Source of the DNA: Actinidia chinensis
Taxonomy: Eukaryota > Streptophyta > Magnoliopsida > Ericales > Actinidiaceae
Assembly (NCBI GenBank): GCA_009663005.1
Contig: VIGQ01001335.1
Location: 1 to 20,000, forward strand
Length of the DNA: 20,000 nt
Direction: 5' to 3'
Below the pieces are notes generated by a model. The model worked only from the letters and a program-made list of their open reading frames with translations, did no database searches and was not told the DNA's origin. A program made the position numbers and the translations under genes. Shown here in pieces: positions 1-8,440 of the stretch (position 1 is its first letter; every line of letters begins with the position of its first letter).

Positions 1-50
1 TTTATACGTATAACCTATACTGAAACATACAAACCGCATATAAATTTCAG
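1..50 (+). other. 3' end of intron preceding the P450 exon
   Basis: An AT-rich stretch ends in the acceptor-like sequence AAATTTCAG at 42-50. P450 similarity begins directly after it at 51. Many CYP71-clan genes have a single intron close to the I-helix coding region, and this border fits that position. The first exon would lie upstream of the window. An intron border argues against a processed (retro-copied) pseudogene. Confidence 0.6.
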
Positions 51-645
51 AACATGTTCAGTGCTGGAAGTAAGACAGCCTCAACAACAGAAGAGTGGGC
101 AATGTCGAACTATCAAAAACCCACAAGCGATGAGAAGAAGCACAAACAGAGGTAAGAAATGTCTTTACCAAAAAAGGAAACGCGAGTCATCGGGCCTTCA
201 TGAGTAACTACTTAAACTCTGTAATCAAAGAGCCATTAAGGCTTCACCCATAGCTCCCTTTTAGTCCCAAGAGATCAAGTGAGCAATGTGTGATTAAATG
301 GGTACTTTTGTACCTGCCAAGACCAAAGTCATTGTCAAATGCCTTAGGCATCGGGCCCGCGCCCAAACACGAGAAACGAGGCGGAGAGATGATTTTACCC
401 AGAGAGGTTTTGGAAGCAGAATGATTTTAAGCGAAACGATTTCCAATTCATCCCGTTTGGTCCGGGAGGGAGGATTGTCCGGGGATGGTATATTTGCCGT
501 GCCTAACATTGAGCTTCCACTTGCACAATTGTTCGTACCTTTGGATGAAGCTTTCAATGGAATGAAAGAAAAAGAGCTAGACGTGGAGGAGGCATTTGGT
601 GTGACTGTGAGGAGAAAAAAATGAACTCATCTTGATTCCCAATTC
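51..645 (+). pseudogene. Cytochrome P450 (CYP71-clan) second exon, frameshifted
   Basis: This is the C-terminal part of a plant P450, a haem mono-oxygenase normally anchored in the ER. Reading through several frames gives the family landmarks in order. The I-helix segment is NMFSAGSKTASTTEEWAMS (51-109). The K-helix ExxR is in NYLNSVIKEPLRLHP (206-250). A segment like the family's IPAKTKVIVNAW follows at about 300-345. FYPERF leads into FQFIPFGPGGRIVRG, the haem loop (about 395-486). NIELPLAQL and ELDVEEAFGVTVRRK form the C-terminal end (about 507-620). The haem-ligand Cys expected in FxxGxRxCxG is not read in this frame. At least five frame changes and an in-frame stop occur in under 600 bases, yet the residues between them are well conserved. 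It is either a recent pseudogene or an intact gene carrying assembly indels. The family call is firm; the subfamily (CYP71D-like) is a guess. Confidence 0.88.
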
Positions 646-1139
646 ATTATCTGATTATCTTCTTATGGAAACTAAGAGACCCACAAGGAAATAGAGTTTG
701 CTGCGGCAGGCTGCTTGATTTTCATGCTAGGTACCGTGATTCTGAATTCTTTTGAAATTGTCTGAAATGGGTGTAGAAGTTATTACTGGCTATAGTTATT
801 TGATTAGGGTATGATGACTCCATGGCCGCCCGCTTAGTTTTTAAAGTTTATTTATGCCCTTTTATTTTACGAGTAATTTCTATATTGTGTTTCCATTTCC
901 TAACTATTTTGGCATTGTGAGAGCATTATTGTCTTGTTGTGTTATCCAAGTAGAAGGTACATCTTTTTATTTATGAGGAACTAATTATGTATGGATTAAA
1001 AGAAAGTGTGGGTTAGAAAAGACACGTCTACCATGCCTAAATTATAAAAACTTTAAAATTGGTTGACATAATAAGATAATTTTGAAAATACAAAACCAGG
1101 CATCTTTCTATATCTTATTCATTTCACCAAAAATATTTA
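646..1139. other. AT-rich 3' flank of the P450 exon, no gene seen
   Basis: This would contain the 3'-UTR and downstream flank of the P450 exon. It is AT-rich with many stops in all frames. No convincing exon, RNA gene or repeat is visible. Confidence 0.5.
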
Positions 1140-1367
1140 GGCTTTGTTTGGTCTAATTTTTCAAATTAATTGTGTAGAATGGTTTTTTCAAAAAAATGGT
1201 GTTTCGCATAAAAAACATCATTTTTTCATATATTATATATTTTTACTGAAAAAATATTTTTGAGAAATTTGAATACATCTTGAAATCTTTTCTCAAAACT
1301 ACAGTATTTTTAAAAAAAAAAATCTCAAAAAAAATTAAATGTTCTAAAACCATCAACCAAGAACAAG
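1140..1367. mobile_element. MITE-like foldback, degenerate
   Basis: The left end GGCTTTGTTTGG (1140-1151) resembles the terminal repeats of many plant MITEs. The right end near 1355-1367, read on the other strand, gives CTTGTTCTTGGTTG, an imperfect match. Inside, TACTG...TTTTGAGAAA (around 1244-1268) recurs inverted near 1290-1310, so the element can fold on itself. No target duplication is clear and there is no coding capacity. The superfamily cannot be decided. Confidence 0.35.
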
Positions 1368-2139
1368 TTTTCTTAAAAATTATATTTTGATTTTTTTTGA
1401 GAATTTTAGAATATCAATTTAAATCTTCCACGTATATCTTGAGGGGGAAGGGGGCGGATTGCGGAAGCCGTGCCGAAAACAAGATGAAAATTCATCATTA
1501 TAAGGGACAAATTTGAATACATCCCATCTTTGGATGACCAGGACTCGGCTCATAATTTTATTTGTAACTTATTTTTTATTTTATTTGTAATTATAAATTT
1601 AGTTTACTTTATATACAATGATATCAATGAAAAATTGTTATTTAGGAATTTTCTATTTTTGCCGTAAATTGTTTTCAAACAAACTTAATAAAATATGGGA
1701 TCTCGTGATCGGCAATTTGAATCCAGAGTTATAATTTCTGTTGGGTACTAATTTTTAAAATTGTTTTTATAATATATTATAAAGTTCAGTTTTATAAATA
1801 TATTATAAATTTAGGATTTTTGACGAAATTTGTGAGGGGGGTTGTAGCGTTTTAGAGAATGAAGGAGGAGAATAGAAAAAATCGAGGATAGAAACATGCG
1901 GTGGTCCAACAACTGTTGGGATGGCTGCAGTCAGTCATCATCAGGTGGGTTAGAAGACTAAAAATGTTTCTATTAAAAAAGATCCGAACTAAACCACCAT
2001 ACCCCAATAGGTTCTGCGAATGCCCAACTGATCGAGCCTTGATCAGTAAGCAAATTGCCTGAGAGATGTCCTCCATTCATCTCGCCCGACTAGTCTGTGA
2101 CACACTTTTTAAGCGGAGTTGTTTTTGTGGTGGATGAGG
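1368..2139. other. AT-rich intergenic stretch, nothing recognised
   Basis: It holds poly-A and poly-T runs and short ATATTATAAA-type repeats around 1765-1815. There is one GC-richer patch at about 1440-1480. Short open frames here have no family resemblance and are interrupted by stops in neighbouring frames. Confidence 0.5.
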
Positions 2140-2650
2140 ATTTTTTTTGCACTTTATTGACTAAAAACAAGCATGTTCAACACTAGGAAAAAGGGGATCT
2201 CTCTCCCTCCCGCCTCTCTTATCATTCTCTCTCTCTCTCATTTCTATAAAAAGAGGAGAGCGTTCATCCATAAAAGGGGATTACGGAGGAGAGATTAATT
2301 TTTAGGATTAAAGCATTTTTTATTTTTAGTTGAGCTTTAGAATAGATTAGATTAGATTAGACTGTAGTTAGTTTCAGATTTGCAATTTTTGAATTCTTAT
2401 TTTTTGATAAAGTTTGTTAAGTTCCTTTTACCTTTAATTTGTAATTTTTATTTATGTCATGCTATTTTATTTTTCCAAGATTTTTTTTTAAATACATGTT
2501 TAATCTTTTTGTTTTATTAAATATGTTTGCACTAAAGATTGAACCTTATACACCCATGGAAGGCTAAATCTTTAGGCTCATTCAAGGACTACTCCTCTTT
2601 CGAACCTTCGATGAACTATTTCTTTTCTATTTCAAAATAATTTAATTATG
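2140..2650 (+). other. LTR-like promoter/leader remnant
   Basis: A pyrimidine-rich block with a short CT microsatellite (2226-2240) is followed by the TATA-box-like TCTATAAAAAGAGG (2243-2256). After that comes a purine-rich block, an ATTAG tandem repeat (about 2343-2361) and a long T-rich leader. This order resembles the U3/R/U5 part of plant Ty3/gypsy LTRs, so it may be an eroded solo LTR. No second LTR, PBS or coding domain was found nearby, and the ends are not defined. Alternatively it is a plain promoter with no surviving gene. Confidence 0.25.
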
Positions 2651-3029
2651 TTTATAGTGATTCTGTAGTTTTTTAAGATCAAAACTTAAAATTGTACCCA
2701 TCTTTGGTTATTTGCCATAAGGTACTTGTACAATCCTGTTTAAATCAATTGCATATTCCAATGGTTTGAAACAGTATTCAATTATTATTTATTTCATAAA
2801 CCATCTTTTAGTCATGAAATAATATTTTCAACTGAAAATCTTCAACCAAAATTATTATATCTTGAAGAATGGTGAGTTCATAAAAGGAGAGGAATTGAAA
2901 CATTTAAGGTAAGGAGATGACTAAGTACTTGAATCTTGCTATTTTTCTATTGTAGCTTACATTTTCAATCTTGAATATTTACGAAAGAAACACAAAATAT
3001 AATTGTTTACACTTCTTTAATTACAACAA
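2651..3029. other. AT-rich intergenic stretch, nothing recognised
   Basis: Low-complexity AT-rich DNA with no open frame of note and no repeat structure beyond short A/T runs. Confidence 0.5.
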
Positions 3030-3500
3030 AACTCAATCTGGCCTACAGCTCTCTGTGACAAATGATATCAGGACTTCTTACTATTATGCTTCACTTACTA
3101 GGTTCCCTACGTTTGGGAACTGATTAGTAGATAAATAAATACGGTAACGTGTCACTGGACAGACTGCAACTCTGCTCGTGCTCCATGACGGCACTGCTGT
3201 GTTAGTGAGTAGGTGATTGACCCAGCCATGCTCCTAAGGAAGGCCTGACTGGTAGCCTGTCATCAGAATACTACCGAACGTCTCGATTCAAGCATGTGGA
3301 CTGTCAAAAAAAGCTTCTGACGTGCAAGCAACCTTACTCCTTGATCTCTTAGGATCGCCGTCAGCCGTTGCCCCTCGTCAAGCTCTGGCGTGGTTATATT
3401 TCTCCAAATTGCTAAATAGCAACACTCGGAATTAATGATAGCCTTACCGTCATACAGTGCTTGTATCGTGGTGTCTGTACCGATTTTCGCGTAGATGGAC
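3030..3500. other. GC-richer island of unknown origin
   Basis: The base composition changes visibly from the AT-rich neighbours to roughly balanced. Two overlapping frames stay open without a good start codon: about 82 codons on the minus strand (3511 down to a stop at 3263-3265) and about 59 codons on the plus strand (3256-3432). Both translations look protein-like in composition, but I recognise neither. It may be a fragment of an old inserted element or gene. The copia element inserted just downstream of it. Confidence 0.3.
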
Positions 3501-3504
3501 CACC

Positions 3505-3555
3505 GGCTTGCTCATAGCAATAGTTCGGGGGCGGGCCCCCCTGCCCGAGCAAGCC
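3505..3555. repeat. GC-rich inverted repeat (hairpin)
   Basis: GGCTTGCTC (3505-3513) pairs perfectly with GAGCAAGCC (3547-3555). Inside it TCGGG (3525-3529) pairs with CCCGA (3544-3548) around a G/C-only core. A strong hairpin is predicted in either strand. Its role is unknown. It could be the end of a foldback element or a remnant of the GC-richer island. Confidence 0.5.
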
Positions 3556-3655
3556 ATAGTTTATCATTGTATATTTTTCTCTTTAACACAATTTCTATAT
3601 GAGAGAGAAAAAAAAACTTAAAAACTTGAATCTGATGTCCTAACTTCTGACAGAT

Positions 3656-3660
3656 GATGG
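3656..3660. repeat. Target site duplication, left (GATGG)
   Basis: GATGG directly precedes the TG of the 5' LTR and is repeated exactly after the CA of the 3' LTR at 6985-6989. Five bases is the usual duplication length for copia integrase. Confidence 0.85.
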
Positions 3661-4071
3661 TGTTTGGAATCCAGCCCATTGGAGTCCCAACCCGATTGGA
3701 ACCAGCCCTAGAGAGGCCCAACCCATGGAAAGCCTAGCCCATGCCCAACTTATCCTTGAGTCTTTCATCTCTTCTTCTAATGCACAGACTTTGCTATTTG
3801 TCAAGACAAAAGTCTCTGATAGAGCGGAGAGAAGAAAGAGCGAAAGAGAGTACAGGCAGGGTAGATAAACTCTGTAAAGTGTACAGGTGAGAGGCTATGA
3901 GGAAGAGCGCAAGACTGAGAATATTGGAGATGAGATGATTGAGTGAGTTGAGTGTGATCTCCTCCTTTATATCATTGTAATTCATTCGAGATAGTGAATT
4001 ATCAGATCCTCTCTGGGCGTAGGCATGTTGGCGAACCACCGTAAATCTTGTTTGTGTGTGTGGTTGATGTG

Positions 4072-4104
<33 letters not shown>

Positions 4105-4107
4105 ACA
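3661..4107 (+). repeat. 5' LTR of copia element
   Basis: This 447-base repeat starts TGTTTGGAATCCAG and ends in ACAAACA. It aligns along its full length with 6528-6984. A TATA-like TTTATAT at about 3966-3972 is the likely promoter core. The LTR can be read open on the minus strand, but that is a by-product of its composition, not a gene. Confidence 0.9.
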
Positions 4108-4108
4108 T

Positions 4109-4121
4109 TGGTATCAGAGCC
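4109..4121 (+). other. Primer binding site, initiator Met tRNA
   Basis: TGGTATCAGAGCC lies one base after the 5' LTR. It is complementary to the 3' end of plant initiator methionine tRNA, the primer used by most plant copia elements for minus-strand DNA synthesis. Confidence 0.9.
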
Positions 4122-4520
4122 AAGTTCGATGTAACCGGAGTGCCACCGGATTACCACGGAGTAAATTTTTGAATTCTAAGCAAATTCAAAAGGGCCTCAA
4201 AACTAGAATTTGAGCATACCACGAGATTCGCTCACGAGATTCGCCTTTCAATGCGAAGCTCCAGGCTCAAATCGAGTCAAAAACGGATGCCGGACGATCT
4301 CCATGCAACGCTTGAAGATCGGCGCTGAGATCTACTCCTCAGGCGAGGCCCGCACGCGCTAAGGGGAAGCTGAGGAAGAAATGTGCGCCTGTATCAGCAT
4401 GATCATCAGGCATCAGCAAGGCATATTCCAGAATATTTTTTCTGTGTCGCACTGCGGCATCATGCCATCAGCAAAAGAATATGTCCCTTAGAAATTCTTT
4501 CTATGACCAGTGACCGAATG

Positions 4521-4563
4521 TTGACCAGCCATGATCGGTCAAAAGTTGACCGTTGACCGTCAA
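4521..4563. promoter_or_regulatory. W-box cluster (TTGACC) in the copia leader
   Basis: TTGACC occurs at 4521-4526, 4546-4551 and 4553-4558 on the plus strand. It occurs at 4537-4542 on the minus strand, and a TTGACG variant overlaps 4558-4563. TTGACC/T is the core WRKY transcription factor site. Four cores in 38 bases are more than chance would suggest. It lies downstream of the likely start of transcription, so a role in induction is inference. Confidence 0.5.
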
Positions 4564-4579
4564 CTAAAAAATGTCACTT

Positions 4580-4672
4580 TTAGTCCCTGACTTTCTATAA
4601 TTCAGATTGGTCCCTGAAGTTGGAAAAATTGCAATTTCGTCCCTAAAGTTCTAATTTAATCAAGTTGGGTCC
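4580..4672 (+). repeat. Imperfect tandem repeats, about 35-bp unit
   Basis: The motif recurs as TAGTCCCTGACTTT, TGGTCCCTGAAGTTGG, CGTCCCTAAAGTTCTAA and GGGTCCCAGAAG, each separated by an A/T-rich spacer. The order and spacing suggest local duplication. Similar repeats are common in leaders and UTRs of plant retroelements. Confidence 0.55.
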
Positions 4673-4760
4673 CAGAAGAGTCTGATTTCGACCGAAAAGT
4701 CCTTCTGGAGTTTTTCTTGGCATCCCGGATTCATCGCGGGGTTAGTTTTTCGAATATTTT

Positions 4761-5575
4761 GCTTATATTTGAGAGAAGTAAGAGGCAGAGAAAATTTGGG
4801 AGCAGATGATTATGCTTTTAGCTACAAATTACGCCCTATGAAAACCAAGGATGGACGACATCTATCATGTAAAGATTTGCACGATCCTTTAGAGAATAAA
4901 GGAGAGAAAACTACAGAGAAGAAGGATGAGGAATGGACAAAGATGAACAAAAAAACGATGGACCTAGCAGACAGTGCATTGGACACATAAGGTTTTACCA
5001 TGTAGCACAAGAGATGAGTGCTTACAAGTTATGGACCACATGGGAGAACAGTACCAAAAAAAAAAATGAAGATATCAGAACAAGCCTTATAATGAGGAGG
5101 CCTTGTGAACCTTGAAATTTAGAGAGGGACGGTGGCAGAACATACGAGTGATTTTGAATTTGGTCAACCAGTTGGCAGTATTGACATCCAATTTGATGAT
5201 GAGATGCAGGCTCTACTGCTTCGAGTTCTTACAAGAGAGTGGAGACATTGGTGGTTTCCTCGCAATTCGCGTAGGATGGAAGTTGATGTGGTAAAGTCAA
5301 GATACCCTATTCAATGAAGAGAGGCACGGAAGAAAAAGATGGGCATGACAAATCGAAGTGAGTCGCAGGCCCTAATCTCAGACGGAAGCAGGGAAAGAGG
5401 TCGAGGTCATACAGGAATAATAGGAGAGGACGACCGAGGTCACAATCACCGAGGTCGCAATTTAAGGTTTTTTCTGGACCAAGGCGGCATATCAGAAGGA
5501 ATTGTCCAAAGTATAAAACACATATGCAGTCTTCAGACGACAGCATCGGCATCGTGATGACAGATTCAGATAATG
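4761..5575 (+). pseudogene. gag: copia gag (nucleocapsid polyprotein), frameshifted
   Basis: The reading moves between frames but follows the plant copia Gag (UBN2-type) order. An N-terminal piece has DDYAF then KDLHDPLENKG and DEEWTKMN (4769-4960). RQCIGH and FYHVAQEMSAYKLW follow (about 4970-5040), then NLVNQLA and DIQFDDEMQALLL (about 5155-5225). A basic RGRGH...DDRGHNHRGR segment (about 5390-5460) leads to HIRRNCPKYKTHMQSS (about 5489-5535). The last corresponds to the CCHC zinc knuckle. Its HxxxxC half is present, but the CxxC half is replaced by VFSGP-like residues. No confident start codon exists; ATG 4769 lies already inside the domain. At least four frame changes are needed. Gag would form the virus-like particle that packages the element's RNA. 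Confidence 0.75.
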
Positions 5576-5620
5576 ATGCAGTCCTAGTATCATAGCAGAT
5601 GAGAATCCAAACTAAGGTAA

Positions 5621-6258
5621 TTGGATTCAGGAAGTGCCTACCATTTTTGTTCTAGAGACAGGAAGAGGTTCTCTACATACGCGCATGCGAGGACTTGACG
5701 GATGGCGAACAATACGACGAACCAAAGTGTGGCCAAGGAACAATCCGGTTCCGCATGGCAGAGGGAGGTCTTGACGTTGACGAGGTACGGATGTTCCCCA
5801 ACTTACGGAAAAAATTTGATTTCATCAAGATGCTAGATTCAATGGGTTTCAGCATTGCCAGTAAGGGAGGAATCTGGAAATTTTCAAAGGAAACAAGAGT
5901 GCTGAGGGGGAAGGAAGACAAGAGGACATATCGACTAGAGGGGAGTGTCCCAGAAAGAAAAAAAGCTGTTGTCCGGACATGGTCCAGTGATCTAAGAAGG
6001 AAAGAATTGACAAGGGAACAAACAAGGTGCACACAGGACCACAAAGCAAGCGCAGGGACACCTAGCGGAGCCAGAGTGGTACAAAAGCGCAAGGAGATGC
6101 TATTGAGACACATGCGGAAGCTATCAGACAAGACCGTGCGACCAGTGCAGGATTCAATAGGGAAAACCAGAGGAAGGAGACAACTCGATTGTGAAGAGTT
6201 GTACATCGCTAGACGCGACTTCGCCGAAACGAGTCTCTTTCGCTCTCGATGTGATTAG
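5621..6258 (+). pseudogene. copia protease and pre-integrase linker, broken
   Basis: The catalytic D-S-G of the aspartic protease is read at 5624-5632, followed by SAYHFCSRDRKRFSTY, the usual copia surroundings. A frame change follows. The longest open stretch, 5695-6258 (187 codons), then matches the segment after protease: GTIRFRM, a VRMFPNLRKKFDFI block and LDSMGFSIASKGG, which are typical of the region before integrase. Past about 5960 the similarity fades into basic, low-complexity sequence, and no HHCC zinc finger or integrase core appears. The junction to 3' sequence is probably where integrase, reverse transcriptase and RNase H were lost. The ATG at 5695 is not a native start. Confidence 0.65.
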
Positions 6259-6510
6259 TGGCAGTGATCTCTTCAAATTGTACACAAGAAAGGAGAGAGG
6301 GAGACCACGACGACTCGCAAAGTGAGGTACGTGCGGCCGCTCTCCGGTGAGGGGAGCAAGGCACCTAAGTGAAGAAGGTGCAGGCATTCAGTCTGGAAGT
6401 GCGTTGCCATTGATGAGGGCAAGGTATCTCGGATGCAGTCTTGCAGATTACGGGGAGCTGGACAGACAGTTGTAGGATAGATAACTTGAAGATTCAGATT
6501 ACCCTTCAAT
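6259..6510 (+). other. 3' internal remnant of the copia element
   Basis: This stretch lies between the last coding remnant and the PPT and has no open frame worth naming. It may be the tail of the original pol plus the untranslated region joined after the internal deletion. No RNase H motif is visible. Confidence 0.5.
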
Positions 6511-6527
6511 GGGCTAGAGGGGGAGAT
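6511..6527 (+). other. Polypurine tract of copia element
   Basis: GGGCTAGAGGGGGAGAT ends directly at the TG of the 3' LTR. A purine run in this position primes plus-strand synthesis in LTR retrotransposons. Confidence 0.85.
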
Positions 6528-6984
6528 TGTTGGGATCCAGCCCAAACTTGGAGGCCCAACCCCAATTGGAAGCCAAGCCTAACATAGAGAGGCCCAACCA
6601 TGGAAAGGCCTAGCCCATGCCGCACTTATCCTTGAGTACATTCATCTTCTTCTAGATGCACATACGTGTGGCTATTTGTCAGAGACAAAATTCTCTGATG
6701 AGGCGGAGAGAAAAGAGCGGAAGAGAGTGCAGGTGCAGTGTAGATAACTCTGTAAAGTGTACGACCTGAGAGGCTGTGAGAGAAAAAGCAAGACTGAGAG
6801 ATTAGAGATGAATGATTGAGTGAGTGAGTGTGATTCTCCTCCTTTGTATTCATTTATTCATTCCTGATATAGTGAATTAGTCAGATCCTCTCCGTGGACG
6901 TAGGCATTGTTTGGCCGCACCACAATATTGTCTTGTGTTTGTGGTTATGTTGGCAGAGTGACTGGAAACGTTTTGGGCGCCACA
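6528..6984 (+). repeat. 3' LTR of copia element
   Basis: This 457-base repeat starts TGTTGGGATCCAG and ends GGGCGCCACA. It matches 3661-4107 throughout. The two copies differ by numerous one- and two-base insertions or deletions and fewer base changes. The TATA-like TTTATAT of the 5' copy reads TTTGTAT here. Confidence 0.9.
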
Positions 6985-6989
6985 GATGG
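6985..6989. repeat. Target site duplication, right (GATGG)
   Basis: Exact copy of 3656-3660 directly after the terminal CA of the 3' LTR. Confidence 0.85.
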
Positions 6990-7254
6990 CTTGATCGCAT
7001 ATTTCCCCAACTTTTAACACTAGCAGATCTCTCGCCAGTGATTCCACATTATAAGTAGTCATTGGCATAAATATACTGATCGCAGATTGATTTTGTCTAC
7101 TCTTACTGTAACCTGCCTACCGTGGCAAAATCAATATGCACAATCCCACACTCCAATTGTTTACAGCAGGAAGTGGGATTAGAACCTTTCACACAAGGAA
7201 AGCATTCTCTGAATCTCTAAATTTTTGACCACACATAAAAGTAGTAATTTTTCT
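6990..7254. other. Intergenic stretch, nothing recognised
   Basis: Moderately AT-rich sequence with no open frame or repeat. It would have been next to 3655 before the copia insertion. Confidence 0.45.
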
Positions 7255-7274
7255 TAATTTTATAATTTTTATTC

Positions 7275-7425
7275 CTGCTGAACATAAGTTCTGGTAATTT
7301 TAACCCACGCCTACTGGACATAAGTTATAGCAATTTTGATCCCCCTAAATCTAAGTTCTGACTCCACCCTGCACGCGTCTAAGTTTTGGAAAGTAAAAGT
7401 ATTTTGATGAAAGTAAAAGTATGTT
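7275..7425. repeat. Degenerate short tandem repeats
   Basis: GAACATAAGTTCTGGTAATTTTAACCC is followed by GGACATAAGTTATAGCAATTTTGATCC, then by a shorter AAATCTAAGTTCTGACTCC. A separate direct repeat GAAAGTAAAAGTA occurs twice at about 7389-7422. These look like locally duplicated decayed sequence. Similar CTAAGTTCTGACTCC-type tails are frequent in plant repeats, but I cannot assign a family. Confidence 0.45.
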
Positions 7426-8067
7426 TTCCTTGAAGCATAAACTCATCTAGTGTGCATGAATTGAAAAATTAGATGGATGCATTTAAAACCAACCTCAAAT
7501 TTCTATATATGTGATATATTTAGGTGACATAATTATATATTAATAAATTTAATGTGAATCATAACATATATCACTATCCAATTTTATATGATAACACGTT
7601 GATCAAATTTTGTTTTCTAATCTTACGCCATTCTAAATTGGACGAGTCCGTCATTAGGATTTCGTCTTTAAGACGCCATTGTGGAAACAATTTTTTGGCT
7701 GCTTATGCAAGAAATCCTCAATCGAGACCTTTTGACTAACCTTGTCAGGCAAGAATCTCAAATTGGGAGATTTAACGTCGTCCACATATTCATTATTAAA
7801 TATTTATTTGATATTTAATTATGACAATATTAATAAGAATAAGCCTAATTATTTTAAGAGTATTTTGTGAATAGATGTCACAATTATAAAATACACGTGT
7901 ATAGTGAAAATGTCCTTTTGGGAACATTCTCTTTCCCCTAATGTGGGACCAATTCATTTTTGTTTGACTTTGATACGAAATAAAACTCTTACACAATACA
8001 ATTTTTCACGTAAAAACAATTGAAGAGTTTTACTATGTTTAAACTTAAAGCTTATTTAATAAAAAAA
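7426..8067. other. AT-rich intergenic stretch, nothing recognised
   Basis: Strongly AT-rich with many stops in all frames. Short open frames here (for example 7554-7739) show no family resemblance. Confidence 0.5.
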
Positions 8068-8440
8068 ACTTGAGTCTCTATAGATATATCGCTACAAAAT
8101 GGGAGATATGTATATAGAGTAGAGATTGAAGAGTATTCATCTTTTGTCATTTCTTCTTTTTCTCTTCTTGACGAAGATTACTTGTTATGTATCTTTCATG
8201 ATGGTGGCCTTTGATTTAGGAGTCGTTGGGTTATTTTTGTCATATGACAGAACGCAATGCAACGAGTTCTAAATCGAACTACATATTTCAGGCTAAAGTA
8301 TCAAAACTTGGAAGCACCGATCGAGTGAAATTAAAGTTAAGTTGCGATTCGCTAAAACTTTTAATTTTAATTTTCCTCTTCGTGTTTTGATCTATTATTT
8401 TCCATTTTTCTTGGTTTTGATCTATGAGATTAATCGACAA
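8068..8440 (+). repeat. Diverged duplication, copy A
   Basis: Copy A shares ordered blocks with 9131-9440: ACTTGAGTC...CTATAG, a CATTTCTTC T-rich tract, GTGAAATTAAAGGTAAGTTG-like (here GTGAAATTAAAGTTAAGTTG, 8326-8345), TTTTAATTTTAATTTT, and TTTGATCTAT. Spacing between blocks is similar but individual bases differ widely. It may be an old LTR pair or a duplicated promoter-leader-intron segment. No coding sequence is attached. Confidence 0.4.

Larger units (their letters stand above)
4122..4760 (+). other. Untranslated leader of the copia element
   Basis: About 640 bases lie between the PBS and the first gag-like residues, without a usable open frame. It contains a cluster of TTGACC motifs (4521-4558) and a run of imperfect repeats built on GTCCCTGAAGTT (about 4580-4672). 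Both are described separately. The leader would carry the packaging signal, which cannot be identified by eye. Confidence 0.6.
3656..6989 (+). mobile_element. Ty1/copia LTR retrotransposon, internally deleted
   Basis: The whole insertion is bounded by a perfect 5-bp target duplication GATGG (3656-3660 and 6985-6989). The element proper runs 3661-6984. Both LTRs start TG and end CA. Order: 5' LTR, PBS, long leader, gag, protease, a pre-integrase-like linker, PPT, 3' LTR. The internal region is about 2.4 kb, roughly half of a typical plant copia element. No integrase DDE, no reverse transcriptase with its YxDD box and no RNase H were found. It therefore could move only if other elements supplied those enzymes. 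The surviving coding parts are broken by frameshifts. The LTRs differ from each other mainly by short indels. Confidence 0.9.

Noticed and set aside
294..557. 87-codon minus-strand open frame and 108-codon plus-strand frame at 298-624
   Set aside because: Both lie over the broken P450 exon. The minus frame is its antisense shadow. The plus frame mixes true P450 residues with out-of-frame stretches, so it is not a separate gene.
3794..4123. 109-codon minus-strand open frame
   Set aside because: It lies inside the 5' LTR and PBS of the copia element and has no independent support.
5673..6206. 177-codon minus-strand open frame
   Set aside because: Antisense of the copia protease/pre-integrase region, which has clear sense-strand similarity.
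6154..6853. Minus-strand open frames of 75-90 codons
   Set aside because: They cover the copia 3' internal region and 3' LTR and show only low-complexity Ser/Leu-rich sequence.
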